A stretch of 33,870 nucleotides of DNA, from positions 1 to 33,870 of the forward strand of contig NZ_ATZJ01000047.1 of the NCBI RefSeq assembly GCF_000428145.1, given 5' to 3'. Below, in pieces: positions 23,551-30,032 of the stretch. A program made the position numbers and the translations under genes. Numbering within the stretch: position 1 is the stretch's first letter; each line of letters opens with the position of its first letter. Source of the DNA: Chitinilyticum litopenaei DSM 21440. Lineage in GTDB: Bacteria > Pseudomonadota > Gammaproteobacteria > Burkholderiales > Chitinibacteraceae. The notes beneath the pieces are model-generated. The model was not told the origin of the DNA and searched no databases. It saw only the letters and a program-made list of their open reading frames with translations.

Positions 23551-24141
23551 GCTGAAAACCGATTTACCACAGAGACGCGGAAGCACATAGGAAAAACAAA
23601 CCTGACTGTGTCTTTCCTTCAGGAAGCAAGATTTTCAGCGCCTGCTGCGCAGTGTTTTGATGCCGGGGGTGCCCGGCGGCACGTCAGGGGGCTCTACTGC
23701 ACCCCACAAAGTCTGCGACTTTGCGGGGACCCCGCGCTTGCCAAGCCCCCCGACACCCCCAAGGCGCGCCCTAGCTCTGCATCGCGCGCCGCTAGGCGGC
23801 TAGCCACCAAGCTTTGCGGTGACCGCAGCCCCTTCGGGGTTCCCTGCGATGCTCGCAGTCAACAGCGCGGGTTCGAAACTCGGGCTTCGCCCTTCCCACA
23901 GGGACTTCCTGCGGTCGCAAACATCTCACCCGCGAAACCCTGTTGACCGCTGCGCTTCTCGGCTGCTGCAAGGGCAAGGGAGGTTCTGCCAAACGGCGGC
24001 GTAGTTCACTGCGTAGTGAAGTTCTGTAGAGACTCACCAGGCAAAAAAACCAACGTAAAGAGTGGCTGTATTTCTTTGCCTTTCTCTGCGTCTCTGCGTT
24101 GAAGGGGTTTTTTGTGCTTCTGCGCTAAAACCGTTTTCAGC
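23551..24141. repeat. ACCACAGAG palindromic element, copy 2, interrupted
   Basis: The left half (23551-23623) reads GCTGAAAACCG, then ACCACAGAGACGCGG and GTCTTTCCTTCAGG. The right half (about 24068-24141) has TTTCTCTGCGTCTCTGCG and ends CCGTTTTCAGC. The outer ends GCTGAAAACCG and CCGTTTTCAGC are inverted repeats with one mismatch. About 400 bp of the structured RNA element (copy 2) lie between the halves, so the older palindrome appears to have been split by it. No protein-coding gene is seen in this 680-bp gap. Confidence 0.6.
23625..24028 (+). ncRNA. Structured repeat / putative noncoding RNA, copy 2
   Basis: Plus-strand counterpart of the element at 22133-22400. Shared blocks are ATGCCGGGGGTGCCCGGCGG, CTTGCCAAGCCCCCCGACAC, CCCTGCGATGCTCG, AACTCGGGCTTCGCCC, GCAAACA and GCTGCGCTTCTCGGC. 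The main stem is GTCAACAG with CTGTTGAC (23858-23865/23940-23947) and CGCGGGT with ACCCGCG (23866-23872/23928-23934), separated on the 3' side by AAACC. Copy 1 has unrelated outer-arm bases but the same pairing and a 4-nt 3' bulge. Copy 2 also has a 43-bp extra hairpin at 23694-23736 and an extra ~30 nt in the apical loop. Ends with TTCACTGCGTAGTGAA. Extent approximate; transcription not shown. Confidence 0.6.
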
Positions 24142-24162
24142 CTTGGCAATGAGTAAATGAAC

Positions 24163-24187
24163 AAGGCCGGTGGCGGGCACCGGCCTT
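24163..24187 (-). terminator. Intrinsic terminator after rbsB
   Basis: AAGGCCGGTG (24163-24172... on the plus strand) and CACCGGCCTT (24178-24187) form a perfect 10-bp stem with a 5-nt loop, starting 9 bp after the rbsB stop codon. On the minus strand it is followed by GTTCATTT, moderately T-rich. It separates the rbs genes from the LacI-family gene. Confidence 0.85.
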
Positions 24188-24196
24188 GCTTCGCGT

Positions 24197-25135
24197 TTAT
24201 TGCTTCACGAGATCGAGCGGTACCGGAATGTTTTTCTCCACGGTCTGGCCATCGATCAGCTTCTTGGCGGTTTCCACGCCCATCTTGCCGATCAGGTCAG
24301 GCTTTTGCTGCACGGTGGCGGCCATTTTACCCTCTTTCACGGCGGCGACCGCGTCGGTGGTGGCGTCAAAGCCGACGACGACGACATTCTTCACGCCAGC
24401 GGCCTCGATGGCCTTGAGCGCGCCCAGCGCCATTTCGTCATTGTGCGCGAACACGCCGACGACATTCTTGTTGCCCTGCAGGATGTTTTCCATCACCGAG
24501 AGGCCCTTGGCGCGGTCAAAGTCGGCCGGCTGCTTGGCGACCACTTTCACATCGGTCTTGCCGGTCAGTCCCGAATTGAAGCCCTCGCCACGCTCGCGCG
24601 CCGCGCTGGAGCCCGGAATGCCTTCCAGCTCGACGATATTGCCCTTGCCGCCGATCTTCTCCAGCAGGAATTCCGCCGCCATCTTGCCGCCGGCCTTGTT
24701 GTCCGAGGCGATATGGCTGGTGACTTCCGCGCCGTTCACGCTGCGATCCAGCGACACCACCTTGATGCCGGCGTCGGTGGCCTGCTTGACCACGCCGGCC
24801 ACGGCGTCGGAGTCGGCCGGGTTGATCAGGATGACGCTGACCTTTTTCTGGATCAGGTCTTCGATATTGGCGATCTGCTTGGCCGCATCATTCTGCGCAT
24901 CGACGGTGATCAGCGTGACGCCCTGCGCCTTGGCTTCGGCCTCGGCGCCTTCCTTGAGCGTGACGAAGAAGGGGTTGTTCAGCGTCGAAATGGCCAGGCC
25001 GACGCTGGTGCTGGTCGCTGCCGGCGTGCCGGCCGCCGGTTCGCTGGCGGCCTGGGTATCCGGCCCCTGCTTCGAGCAGGCGACGAGGCCGGCGGCAAAG
25101 AGGGCGATCAGCAGGGGAGAAAGAAAGCGTTTCAT
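24197..25135 (-). CDS. rbsB: Ribose ABC transporter substrate-binding protein (predicted lipoprotein)
   Basis: 312-residue sugar-binding protein of the RbsB family (periplasmic binding protein type I). Family segments are VGLAISTLNNPFFVTLKEGA, VILINPADSDAVAGVVKQA, VVSLDRSVNGAEVTSHIASD, VGVFAHNDEMALGALKAI and VVGFDATTDAV. The N-terminus, MKRFLSPLLIALFAAGLVAC-S, carries a lipobox with Cys at about residue 20, followed by a Gln/Ala/Thr/Pro-rich tether. It is therefore predicted to be lipid-anchored, unlike soluble E. coli RbsB. ATG at 25135 has CAGGAG upstream. Last gene of rbsK-D-A-C-B; a 311-bp gap with a hairpin and repeats separates it from rbsC, which could set a different protein level. 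Confidence 0.95.
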   Translation of the reverse strand: MKRFLSPLLIALFAAGLVACSKQGPDTQAASEPAAGTPAATSTSVGLAISTLNNPFFVTLKEGAEAEAKAQGVTLITVDAQNDAAKQIANIEDLIQKKVSVILINPADSDAVAGVVKQATDAGIKVVSLDRSVNGAEVTSHIASDNKAGGKMAAEFLLEKIGGKGNIVELEGIPGSSAARERGEGFNSGLTGKTDVKVVAKQPADFDRAKGLSVMENILQGNKNVVGVFAHNDEMALGALKAIEAAGVKNVVVVGFDATTDAVAAVKEGKMAATVQQKPDLIGKMGVETAKKLIDGQTVEKNIPVPLDLVKQ

Positions 25136-25160
25136 GGTGTCGACTCCTGAATAAGTGTAT

Positions 25161-25209
25161 GGGTATTGCTCTGTAACCAACTACCATCATGGGCCGGGTG
25201 TATATACCC
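25161..25209 (+). repeat. Dispersed GGGTATTGC hairpin repeat, copy R4
   Basis: GGGTATTGCTCTGTA at the left and TATATACCCC at the right, 49 bp; the centre is diverged from the other copies. It lies 25 bp upstream of the rbsB start, inside the rbs operon leader, unlike the other copies, which are mostly at gene 3' ends. Confidence 0.7.
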
Positions 25210-25226
25210 CGGCTTTCTTCTTGTGC

Positions 25227-25252
25227 GGCCCGGGCCTGCGACGGCCCGGGCC
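25227..25252 (-). other. GC-rich stem-loop between rbsC and rbsB
   Basis: GGCCCGGGCC occurs twice (25227-25236 and 25243-25252), separated by TGCGAC. Each arm is itself palindromic, so the pair forms a very stable 10-bp hairpin. No T run follows on the minus strand. It may be an mRNA processing or stability site giving separate levels of RbsB. Confidence 0.6.
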
Positions 25253-25294
25253 ACGAAAGGGGAATCTGATTTGCAAGCCTGCTTGGCCAATGTT

Positions 25295-25414
25295 GAAAAC
25301 CGTTAACCACAGAGGCACAGAGATCACGGAGAAAAGCGGGAGTGCTTCATGGGCATGTCTCAGGGTTTTGCTTTCTCTGTGGCCTCTGTGTCTCTGTGGT
25401 GCAAAACGGGTTTT
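25295..25414. repeat. ACCACAGAG palindromic intergenic element, copy 3
   Basis: Left end GAAAACCGTTAACCACAGAG then GCACAGAGATCACGGAG; right end CTCTGTGGCCTCTGTGTCTC then TGTGGTGCAAAACGGGTTTT. The ends are inverted repeats (ACCACAGAG with CTCTGTGGT). This is the best preserved of the three copies. It lies within the rbsC-rbsB gap. Confidence 0.8.
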
Positions 25415-25446
25415 GCTGCGAGCCCGGCAGGGGGCAATCCGGATGG

Positions 25447-26388
25447 CTACTTCTTGCCGCCGCGATCGACCAGCACCGCCAGCAGGATGACCACGCCCTT
25501 GACGACGAGCTGGTAAAAGCTCGAGACGCCCAGCAGGTTCAGGCCGTTGCTGAGCACGCCGATCAGCAAGGCGCCCACCAGCGTGCCGAAGATCCAGCCG
25601 CGCCCGCCGGTGAGGCTGGTGCCGCCGAGCACCACCGCGGCAATCGCGTCGAGCTCGTAGCCGGCGCCGGCGGTCGGCTGCGCCGAATTGAGCCGCGAGG
25701 TGAGGATGACCCCGGCCATCGCGCTCATCGCACCCGAAATCGTGTACACCCAGATCTTCACGGCATCGACCGACAGGCCCGACAGCCGCGACGCTTCCTC
25801 GTTGCCGCCCACGGCATACACATGGCGGCCGAACACGGTTTTCTTCAGCACGAACCAGAACACGGCGAACATCAGCAGCATGCCGACCACCGGCACCGGC
25901 ACGAGGCCGGCGACATAGCCGCCGCCGAGCATGCTGAAGAAGTCGCTGTTGATGCCGGTGACCGGGCGGCCTTCGGTGAACTGCAGCGACAGGCCGCGCA
26001 GGATGGTCATCGTCGCCAGCGTGGCGATGAACGGCGCCACCTTGCCCTTGGCGATGATCAGCCCGTTGGCCGCGCCCATGGCCGCGCCGGCGGCGACGCC
26101 GATGCAGGTGGCGGCAACCGGATCAACGCCCATGCTGGAAATCAGCGTGGCGGTGAATACCGACGACAGCGCGAGTATCGAGCCGACCGAGAGATCGATG
26201 CCGCCCAGCAGGATCACCAGCGTCATGCCAAAGGCAATCAGCGCGTTGATCGACACCTGGCGCATCACGTTCAAGAGGTTGCCTACCGTGAGGAAATCCG
26301 GGCTCATGACGGCCAGCCCGCCCGAGACGATCAGCAGCGCGATAAAGGGGCCCAGCTTCTGGAGCAGGGCTTTCTGTTGGGGACTCAT
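25447..26388 (-). CDS. rbsC: Ribose ABC transporter permease
   Basis: 313-residue inner-membrane protein with about 8-10 transmembrane helices, of normal length for RbsC. Family segments are INALIAFGMTLVILLGGIDL followed by SVGSILALSS, KVAPFIATLATMTILRGLSL, FGRHVYAVGGNEEASRLSG (the EAA-like loop that contacts the ATPase), YELDAIAAVVLGGTSLTGG and GVLSNGLNLLGVSSFYQ. Its ATG overlaps the rbsA stop as ATGA (26385-26388), so translation is coupled. Confidence 0.97.
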   Translation of the reverse strand: MSPQQKALLQKLGPFIALLIVSGGLAVMSPDFLTVGNLLNVMRQVSINALIAFGMTLVILLGGIDLSVGSILALSSVFTATLISSMGVDPVAATCIGVAAGAAMGAANGLIIAKGKVAPFIATLATMTILRGLSLQFTEGRPVTGINSDFFSMLGGGYVAGLVPVPVVGMLLMFAVFWFVLKKTVFGRHVYAVGGNEEASRLSGLSVDAVKIWVYTISGAMSAMAGVILTSRLNSAQPTAGAGYELDAIAAVVLGGTSLTGGRGWIFGTLVGALLIGVLSNGLNLLGVSSFYQLVVKGVVILLAVLVDRGGKK

Positions 26389-27869
26389 GATTGACCTCCG
26401 GCCGCAGCGGCCATGATGGATTCCTGGGTAGCGGTTTTTGCATCAAAAATGCCGGCCTGGCGGCCCTGGTGCATGACGAGGATGCGGTCGCTCATCGCCA
26501 GCACTTCGGGCAGTTCGGACGACACCATCACGATGGCGACGCCCTGCGCGGCCAGCTCGTTGATGATGTGGTAAATCTCGGCCTTGCCGCCGACGTCGAC
26601 GCCGCGCGTGGGTTCGTCAAGCAGCAGCACCTTCGGCTTGATCTCCAGCCACTTGGCGAACACCACCTTCTGCTGGTTGCCGCCCGACAGCGATTTCACA
26701 TCCAGCTCGGCGTCGCGTGTGCGGATTTTCAGCCGCTCGATCTGCTGGCCCACCGCGCGGCTTTCCGCGCCGCCGTTCACCATGCCGGCCCTGGCGTAGC
26801 CGTGCAGATTGGTCAGCGTGATGTTTTCGCGTACCGACATCGACAGCACCAGGCCCTGGCTCTTGCGGTCTTCGGTTACAAAGCCGATGCCGGCGGCGAT
26901 GGCCTGCTGCGGCTTGCTGATAGTGAGGGGTATGCCTTCCAGACTCACCGAGCCATTGGTCTTGCGGTTGATACCAAACAGGGTTTTCAGAATTTCGCTG
27001 CGCCCCGCGCCCATCAGCCCGGCCACGCCCAGCACCTCGCCGGCGCGCACCTCGAAACTGATGCCGCTGATCTGGCCCTCGTCGGCGAGCTGCTCGACCT
27101 GGAAGCGCACCGCGCCCGGCGCCTGCGTGCGGCCGGGAAAGCGCTCGCCGATTTCACGCCCGACCATCATGCGCACGATCTCGTCGAAATTCGTGTCGGG
27201 GATATTGCGTTCGCCGACGAACTGGCCGTCGCGCAGCACGGAAATCTTGTCGCAAATCTGGAAGATTTCCTCCATGCGGTGCGACACATAGACGATGCCG
27301 ACGCCGCGGTTTTTCAGGTCGCTCATGATGCCGAACAGCAGCTCGATTTCGCGGTCGGTCAGCGCGGCGGTCGGCTCGTCCATGATCAGCACCTGCGCGT
27401 TCAGCGACAGCGCCTTGGCGATTTCGACCATCTGCTGCTGGCCGATCGACAGCATGCCGGCCTCGATTTCCGGATCGATCTGCTCGGCGCCGAGCAGCTT
27501 CAGATAGTCGCGGCAGTTGTTCTTCATGGTGGCGGTGTCGATCACGCCAAAGCGGCGCGGCTCGCGGCCGAGGAACATGTTTTCCATCACCGACAGCTGC
27601 GGAATCAGGTTCAGCTCCTGGTGGATGATGGCGATGCCCAGCGCTTCGGCGTCGCGGGTGTTGCGGATGTGCACCGGCTGGCCGTCGACCTCGATGCCGC
27701 CGGCATCCGCCTGATACACCCCGCAGAGAATCTTCATCAGCGTCGATTTGCCGGCGCCGTTTTCGCCCATCAGCGCGTGGATTTCCCCGGCGCCAAGCCG
27801 GAATTCCACGCCTTCAAGCACGCGAACCGGGCCGAAGGCCTTGTCGATGTCGTGCATGCGGATTTGCAT
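26385..27869 (-). CDS. rbsA: Ribose ABC transporter ATP-binding protein (two NBDs)
   Basis: 494-residue fused double ATPase. The N-terminal domain has Walker A GENGAGKST, signature LSIGQQQMVEIAKAL and Walker B VLIMDEPTAAL. The C-terminal domain has the degenerate Walker A GLMGAGRSE usual for sugar importers, signature LSGGNQQKVVFAKWL and Walker B VLLLDEPTRGVD. ATG at 27869 follows GGGGGA at 6 nt; the frame is open farther upstream, but those residues lie over rbsD. Powers ribose import with RbsC and RbsB. Confidence 0.97.
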   Translation of the reverse strand: MQIRMHDIDKAFGPVRVLEGVEFRLGAGEIHALMGENGAGKSTLMKILCGVYQADAGGIEVDGQPVHIRNTRDAEALGIAIIHQELNLIPQLSVMENMFLGREPRRFGVIDTATMKNNCRDYLKLLGAEQIDPEIEAGMLSIGQQQMVEIAKALSLNAQVLIMDEPTAALTDREIELLFGIMSDLKNRGVGIVYVSHRMEEIFQICDKISVLRDGQFVGERNIPDTNFDEIVRMMVGREIGERFPGRTQAPGAVRFQVEQLADEGQISGISFEVRAGEVLGVAGLMGAGRSEILKTLFGINRKTNGSVSLEGIPLTISKPQQAIAAGIGFVTEDRKSQGLVLSMSVRENITLTNLHGYARAGMVNGGAESRAVGQQIERLKIRTRDAELDVKSLSGGNQQKVVFAKWLEIKPKVLLLDEPTRGVDVGGKAEIYHIINELAAQGVAIVMVSSELPEVLAMSDRILVMHQGRQAGIFDAKTATQESIMAAAAGGQS

Positions 27870-27886
27870 GATCGTCCCCCGGCTCT

Positions 27887-28285
27887 TTAAAAGATCACGC
27901 CCGAATACAGCACGACGTTGGCATACGGCGTTGCCTCGCCGGTACGGATGATGGCGTGCGCATGGCGCGTGGCGAACTTGAATTCCTCGTGCGGCGTGAA
28001 ATCGACCGCCACGCCGCTGGCCGCCATGGCCTGTGCGCGCTGCAGCACGGCCGGGTTCCTGTCCTGCGCCTCGACGGCGAACAGCGCCTTTTCGCACTGG
28101 AAATCCGCCAGCACCGCGTCGAGCACGCTGAAAAAGTCCGGCGTGCCCAGCGCCAGCGACAGGTCGATGCATTCGACGCCATCGGGGATCGGCAGGCCGC
28201 AATCGGCGATGACGAGGCAATCGGTGTGGCCCATTTGCGCCAGGACGCGGGCGATGTCGCGATTCAGAATGCCGTGTTTTTTCAT
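27887..28285 (-). CDS. rbsD: D-ribose pyranase
   Basis: 132-residue enzyme that converts beta-pyranose ribose to the furanose form used by ribokinase. N-terminal MKKHGILNRDIARVLAQMGH with the catalytic-site His20, LVIADCGLPIP, FKFATRHAHAIIRTGEATPY and the C-terminal YANVVLYSGVIF match the family; the length is normal. Its ATG overlaps the rbsK stop (28282-28285), and rbsA starts 17 bp after its stop. Confidence 0.96.
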   Translation of the reverse strand: MKKHGILNRDIARVLAQMGHTDCLVIADCGLPIPDGVECIDLSLALGTPDFFSVLDAVLADFQCEKALFAVEAQDRNPAVLQRAQAMAASGVAVDFTPHEEFKFATRHAHAIIRTGEATPYANVVLYSGVIF

Positions 28286-29175
28286 GACTGCTGCTCCAGG
28301 AAGCGATCGAGTTCGGCCAGTGTCGGCATGCCGCTTTGCGCGCCGGGCTTGGTTACTGACAGCGCGCCGGCAGCGCACGCCCGGCGCATGGCCTCGGGCG
28401 CGCCGAGCTGCCAGAAGGTGGCGAGCGCGCCGTTGAAGGTGTCGCCGGCGCCGGTGGTGTCGACCGCGCTGACGGCAAAGCCCGGCTGGCCGACGATCTG
28501 GCCGTCCGGCGCGCTGTAGCTCGCGCCAGCCTTGCCCTGCGTCATCACCACGCGGCCGGGCAGGCGGGCGAACAGCGCCTGCCAGCTGGCGGCGTGCTCG
28601 TTCAGCGCCAGCGCCAGCTCGTATTCGTTCGGGGTCAGCAGCGTGACGAGATCAAGTAGTTGCTGCGGCAGCACTACGGCGGGGGCCGGGTTCAGAAAGA
28701 AGGGCTTGCCGTGCTTTTGGGCCTGCTCTGCGGCGGCCGTCACGCTGGCCAGCGGCACTTCCAGCTGGGCCAGCACGACGTCGGCCGCGGCAAAGGCGGC
28801 AGCCGCCGCCGTGATCTGTTCCGGCGTCAGCGCATGGTTGGCGCCAGGCACGACGATGATGGCGTTTTCCGCATCGCAGACGGTGATGGCGGCGATGCCG
28901 GTCGGCTGGCCGCTGGCCGTGAAAACCCATTGCGTATCAATACCTTCGCTGGCCAGCGTCTGCTTCAGCTCGCGGCCAAAGGCATCGTCGCCGACGCAGC
29001 CCAGCATGGTCACCTGCGCGCCCAGCCGTGCGGCCGCGACGGCCTGGTTGGCGCCCTTGCCGCCGGGATAGGTGGCAAACCTCTGCCCGGTGAGCGTTTC
29101 GCCGGGGCGGGGAAACTGCCTGGCGGTGGTGACGAGATCCATATTGATGCTGCCGACTACCAGAACCCTGGTCAT
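28282..29175 (-). CDS. rbsK: Ribokinase
   Basis: 297-residue PfkB-family kinase producing ribose-5-phosphate. Signature 1 is YPGGKGANQAVAAARLG and signature 2 is DTTGAGDTFNGALATF with the catalytic base Asp. VLVVGSINMDLV at the N-terminus is typical. ATG at 29175 has GAGGAG at 8 nt. It is the first gene of the rbs operon here (order K-D-A-C-B), whereas E. coli places D first and K after B. Confidence 0.97.
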   Translation of the reverse strand: MTRVLVVGSINMDLVTTARQFPRPGETLTGQRFATYPGGKGANQAVAAARLGAQVTMLGCVGDDAFGRELKQTLASEGIDTQWVFTASGQPTGIAAITVCDAENAIIVVPGANHALTPEQITAAAAAFAAADVVLAQLEVPLASVTAAAEQAQKHGKPFFLNPAPAVVLPQQLLDLVTLLTPNEYELALALNEHAASWQALFARLPGRVVMTQGKAGASYSAPDGQIVGQPGFAVSAVDTTGAGDTFNGALATFWQLGAPEAMRRACAAGALSVTKPGAQSGMPTLAELDRFLEQQS

Positions 29176-29275
29176 GAGCGACTCCTCGCAAGTTCGTAAA
29201 GCGCCTGATCTGCCAGCCCATCCCGGCATTCAAGACGATTTTTCATCCTGTTGATGCATGCTAAACCGTAATCAG

Positions 29276-29289
29276 CTAACCGGTTTGAT
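29276..29289. promoter_or_regulatory. LacI-family operator candidate of the rbs operon
   Basis: AACCGGTT (29278-29285) is a perfect palindrome with the central CG typical of LacI-family operators, and the flanking bases partly extend the symmetry (C/G at 76/87, A/T at 74/89). It covers the predicted +1 of the promoter just upstream. A further AAACCG half-site lies at 29263-29268. The likely ligand is the LacI-family protein encoded at the far end of the locus, by inference. Confidence 0.55.
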
Positions 29290-29317
29290 TTATATCAACA
29301 ATATGTAGTCGAATCAA
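29289..29317 (-). promoter_or_regulatory. Sigma70 promoter of the rbs operon
   Basis: On the minus strand TTGATT (29317-29312) and TATAAA (29294-29289) are separated by exactly 17 bp, close to the sigma70 consensus. The predicted start of transcription is near 29282, about 107 bp before the rbsK ATG, inside the AACCGGTT palindrome. Confidence 0.65.
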
Positions 29318-29356
29318 GCAGACTACGGAAAGACCTTATGGGCGGGCGGTGAGGGG

Positions 29357-29416
29357 GAGTGAGGAGTGAGGAGTGAGGAGTGAGGAGTGAGGAGTGAGGG
29401 TGAGGGTGAGGGTGAG
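29357..29416 (+). repeat. Heptanucleotide tandem repeat (GAGTGAG)6 plus (GGTGAG)3
   Basis: Six perfect copies of GAGTGAG (29357-29398) are followed by three GGTGAG hexamers. The reverse complement, CTCACTC, is one base from the CTCACGC unit of the array at 29928, so the two arrays are inverted relative to each other about 510 bp apart. It lies upstream of the rbs promoter. Confidence 0.9.
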
Positions 29417-29417
29417 G

Positions 29418-29606
29418 GGGCCGGAAGGGGGGCGAAATGTACACAAGCCGTCAGGCAATGGCGGCCTGCAAGTCACTGCGCATGAGGCCGCTTCGGCCGG
29501 CGCGGTACAAATCGGCTGCCGCAGTGTGGCTACTGTTTGGCTGACCTGTTCGGCCAGCTCTTCACCAAGAGCCCGGCATGCCGGCATAGCCAGCCGGCTC
29601 ATTCAC
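29418..29606. other. Intergenic stretch with no recognised feature
   Basis: Between the GAGTGAG array and the palindromic repeats I see no supported gene, RNA or promoter. An ORF of 88 codons on the minus strand runs through it into the tandem array, but it has no ribosome binding site or family resemblance. Confidence 0.5.
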
Positions 29607-29694
29607 ACGTCATGCCGGCGGAGGCCGGCATCCAGCGCGCCGCTCGAACAGGCATTGCAACTGGATTCCGGTTTTCGCCGGAATGACGACGTGT
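29607..29694. repeat. Two-module dRS3-like / GTCATxCCGG palindromic repeat
   Basis: ATGCCGGC...GCCGGCAT (29612-29631) and ATTCCGG...CCGGAAT (29665-29684) are two hairpins facing each other with outer inverted CGTCAT/ATGACG and CATCCAG/CTGGATT segments. Elements with the ATTCC(N)nGGAAT core, called dRS3 in Neisseria, and relatives of them are common in beta- and gammaproteobacteria. Confidence 0.75.
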
Positions 29695-29796
29695 ACTTTG
29701 CTGTGGTAGCGGCCCAATCAGGTGCCGGCATGCCACCGGGTTCGCTGCGGCCAGGGCCGGCAGCCAGGGCGCGGTTTGCACGGACATTGCCGCTGG

Positions 29797-29816
29797 ATTC
29801 CCGCTTGCGCGGGAGT
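29797..29816. repeat. dRS3-like palindrome, single module
   Basis: ATTCCCGC (29797-29804) and GCGGGAGT (29809-29816) form an 8-bp stem with one mismatch, preceded by CTGG as in the module at 29665. This is the same repeat family in a shorter form. Confidence 0.7.
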
Positions 29817-29874
29817 GAGCAATGTTCCTGGCTGAGGCCGCTCGCCAATCAGGAAATGTCTTGTGGGTATGTGG

Positions 29875-29925
29875 CTGCAGGCCTTTTTTGTGAATGGTTG
29901 TGGCTGTATACGTAGAGGAGTACCC
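29875..29925 (+). repeat. Dispersed GGGTATTGC hairpin repeat, copy R5 (degenerate)
   Basis: GGGTATGTGGCTGCAGGCC at the left, GGTTGTGGCTGTATAC near the right, and a final TACCC after an 11-bp interruption. The right half is nearly identical to R6, but the left half has diverged. It abuts the CTCACGC array. Confidence 0.6.
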
Positions 29926-29927
29926 TG

Positions 29928-30032
29928 CTCACGCCTCACGCCTCACGCCTCACGCCTCACGCCTCACGCCTCACGCCTCACGCCTCACGCCTCACGCCTC
30001 ACGCCTCACGCCTCACGCCTCACCCCTCATCC
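29928..30032 (+). repeat. Heptanucleotide tandem repeat (CTCACGC)13 with degenerate end
   Basis: Thirteen perfect copies of CTCACGC (29928-30018) are followed by CTCACCC and CTCATCC. The last unit overlaps the stop codon of the flavin-reductase-like gene (30027-30029). Since the array is downstream of the stop, unit number changes would not shift that gene's frame, but they could affect its 3' untranslated region. Confidence 0.97.

Noticed and set aside
22117..23623. 15-bp direct repeat TGTCTTTCCTTCAGG flanking the LacI-type gene as a target-site duplication of a 1.5-kb element
   Set aside because: The repeat is part of the inner ACCACAGAG element sequence, so shared repeat origin explains it better than transposition of the whole segment.
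29336..29602. 88-codon minus-strand frame in the gap upstream of rbsK
   Set aside because: It ends in the translated GAGTGAG array, has no ribosome binding site and no recognisable family.
29928..30032. Regular short repeats that might be a CRISPR array
   Set aside because: Units are 7 bp without spacers, so this is a simple tandem repeat and not a CRISPR.
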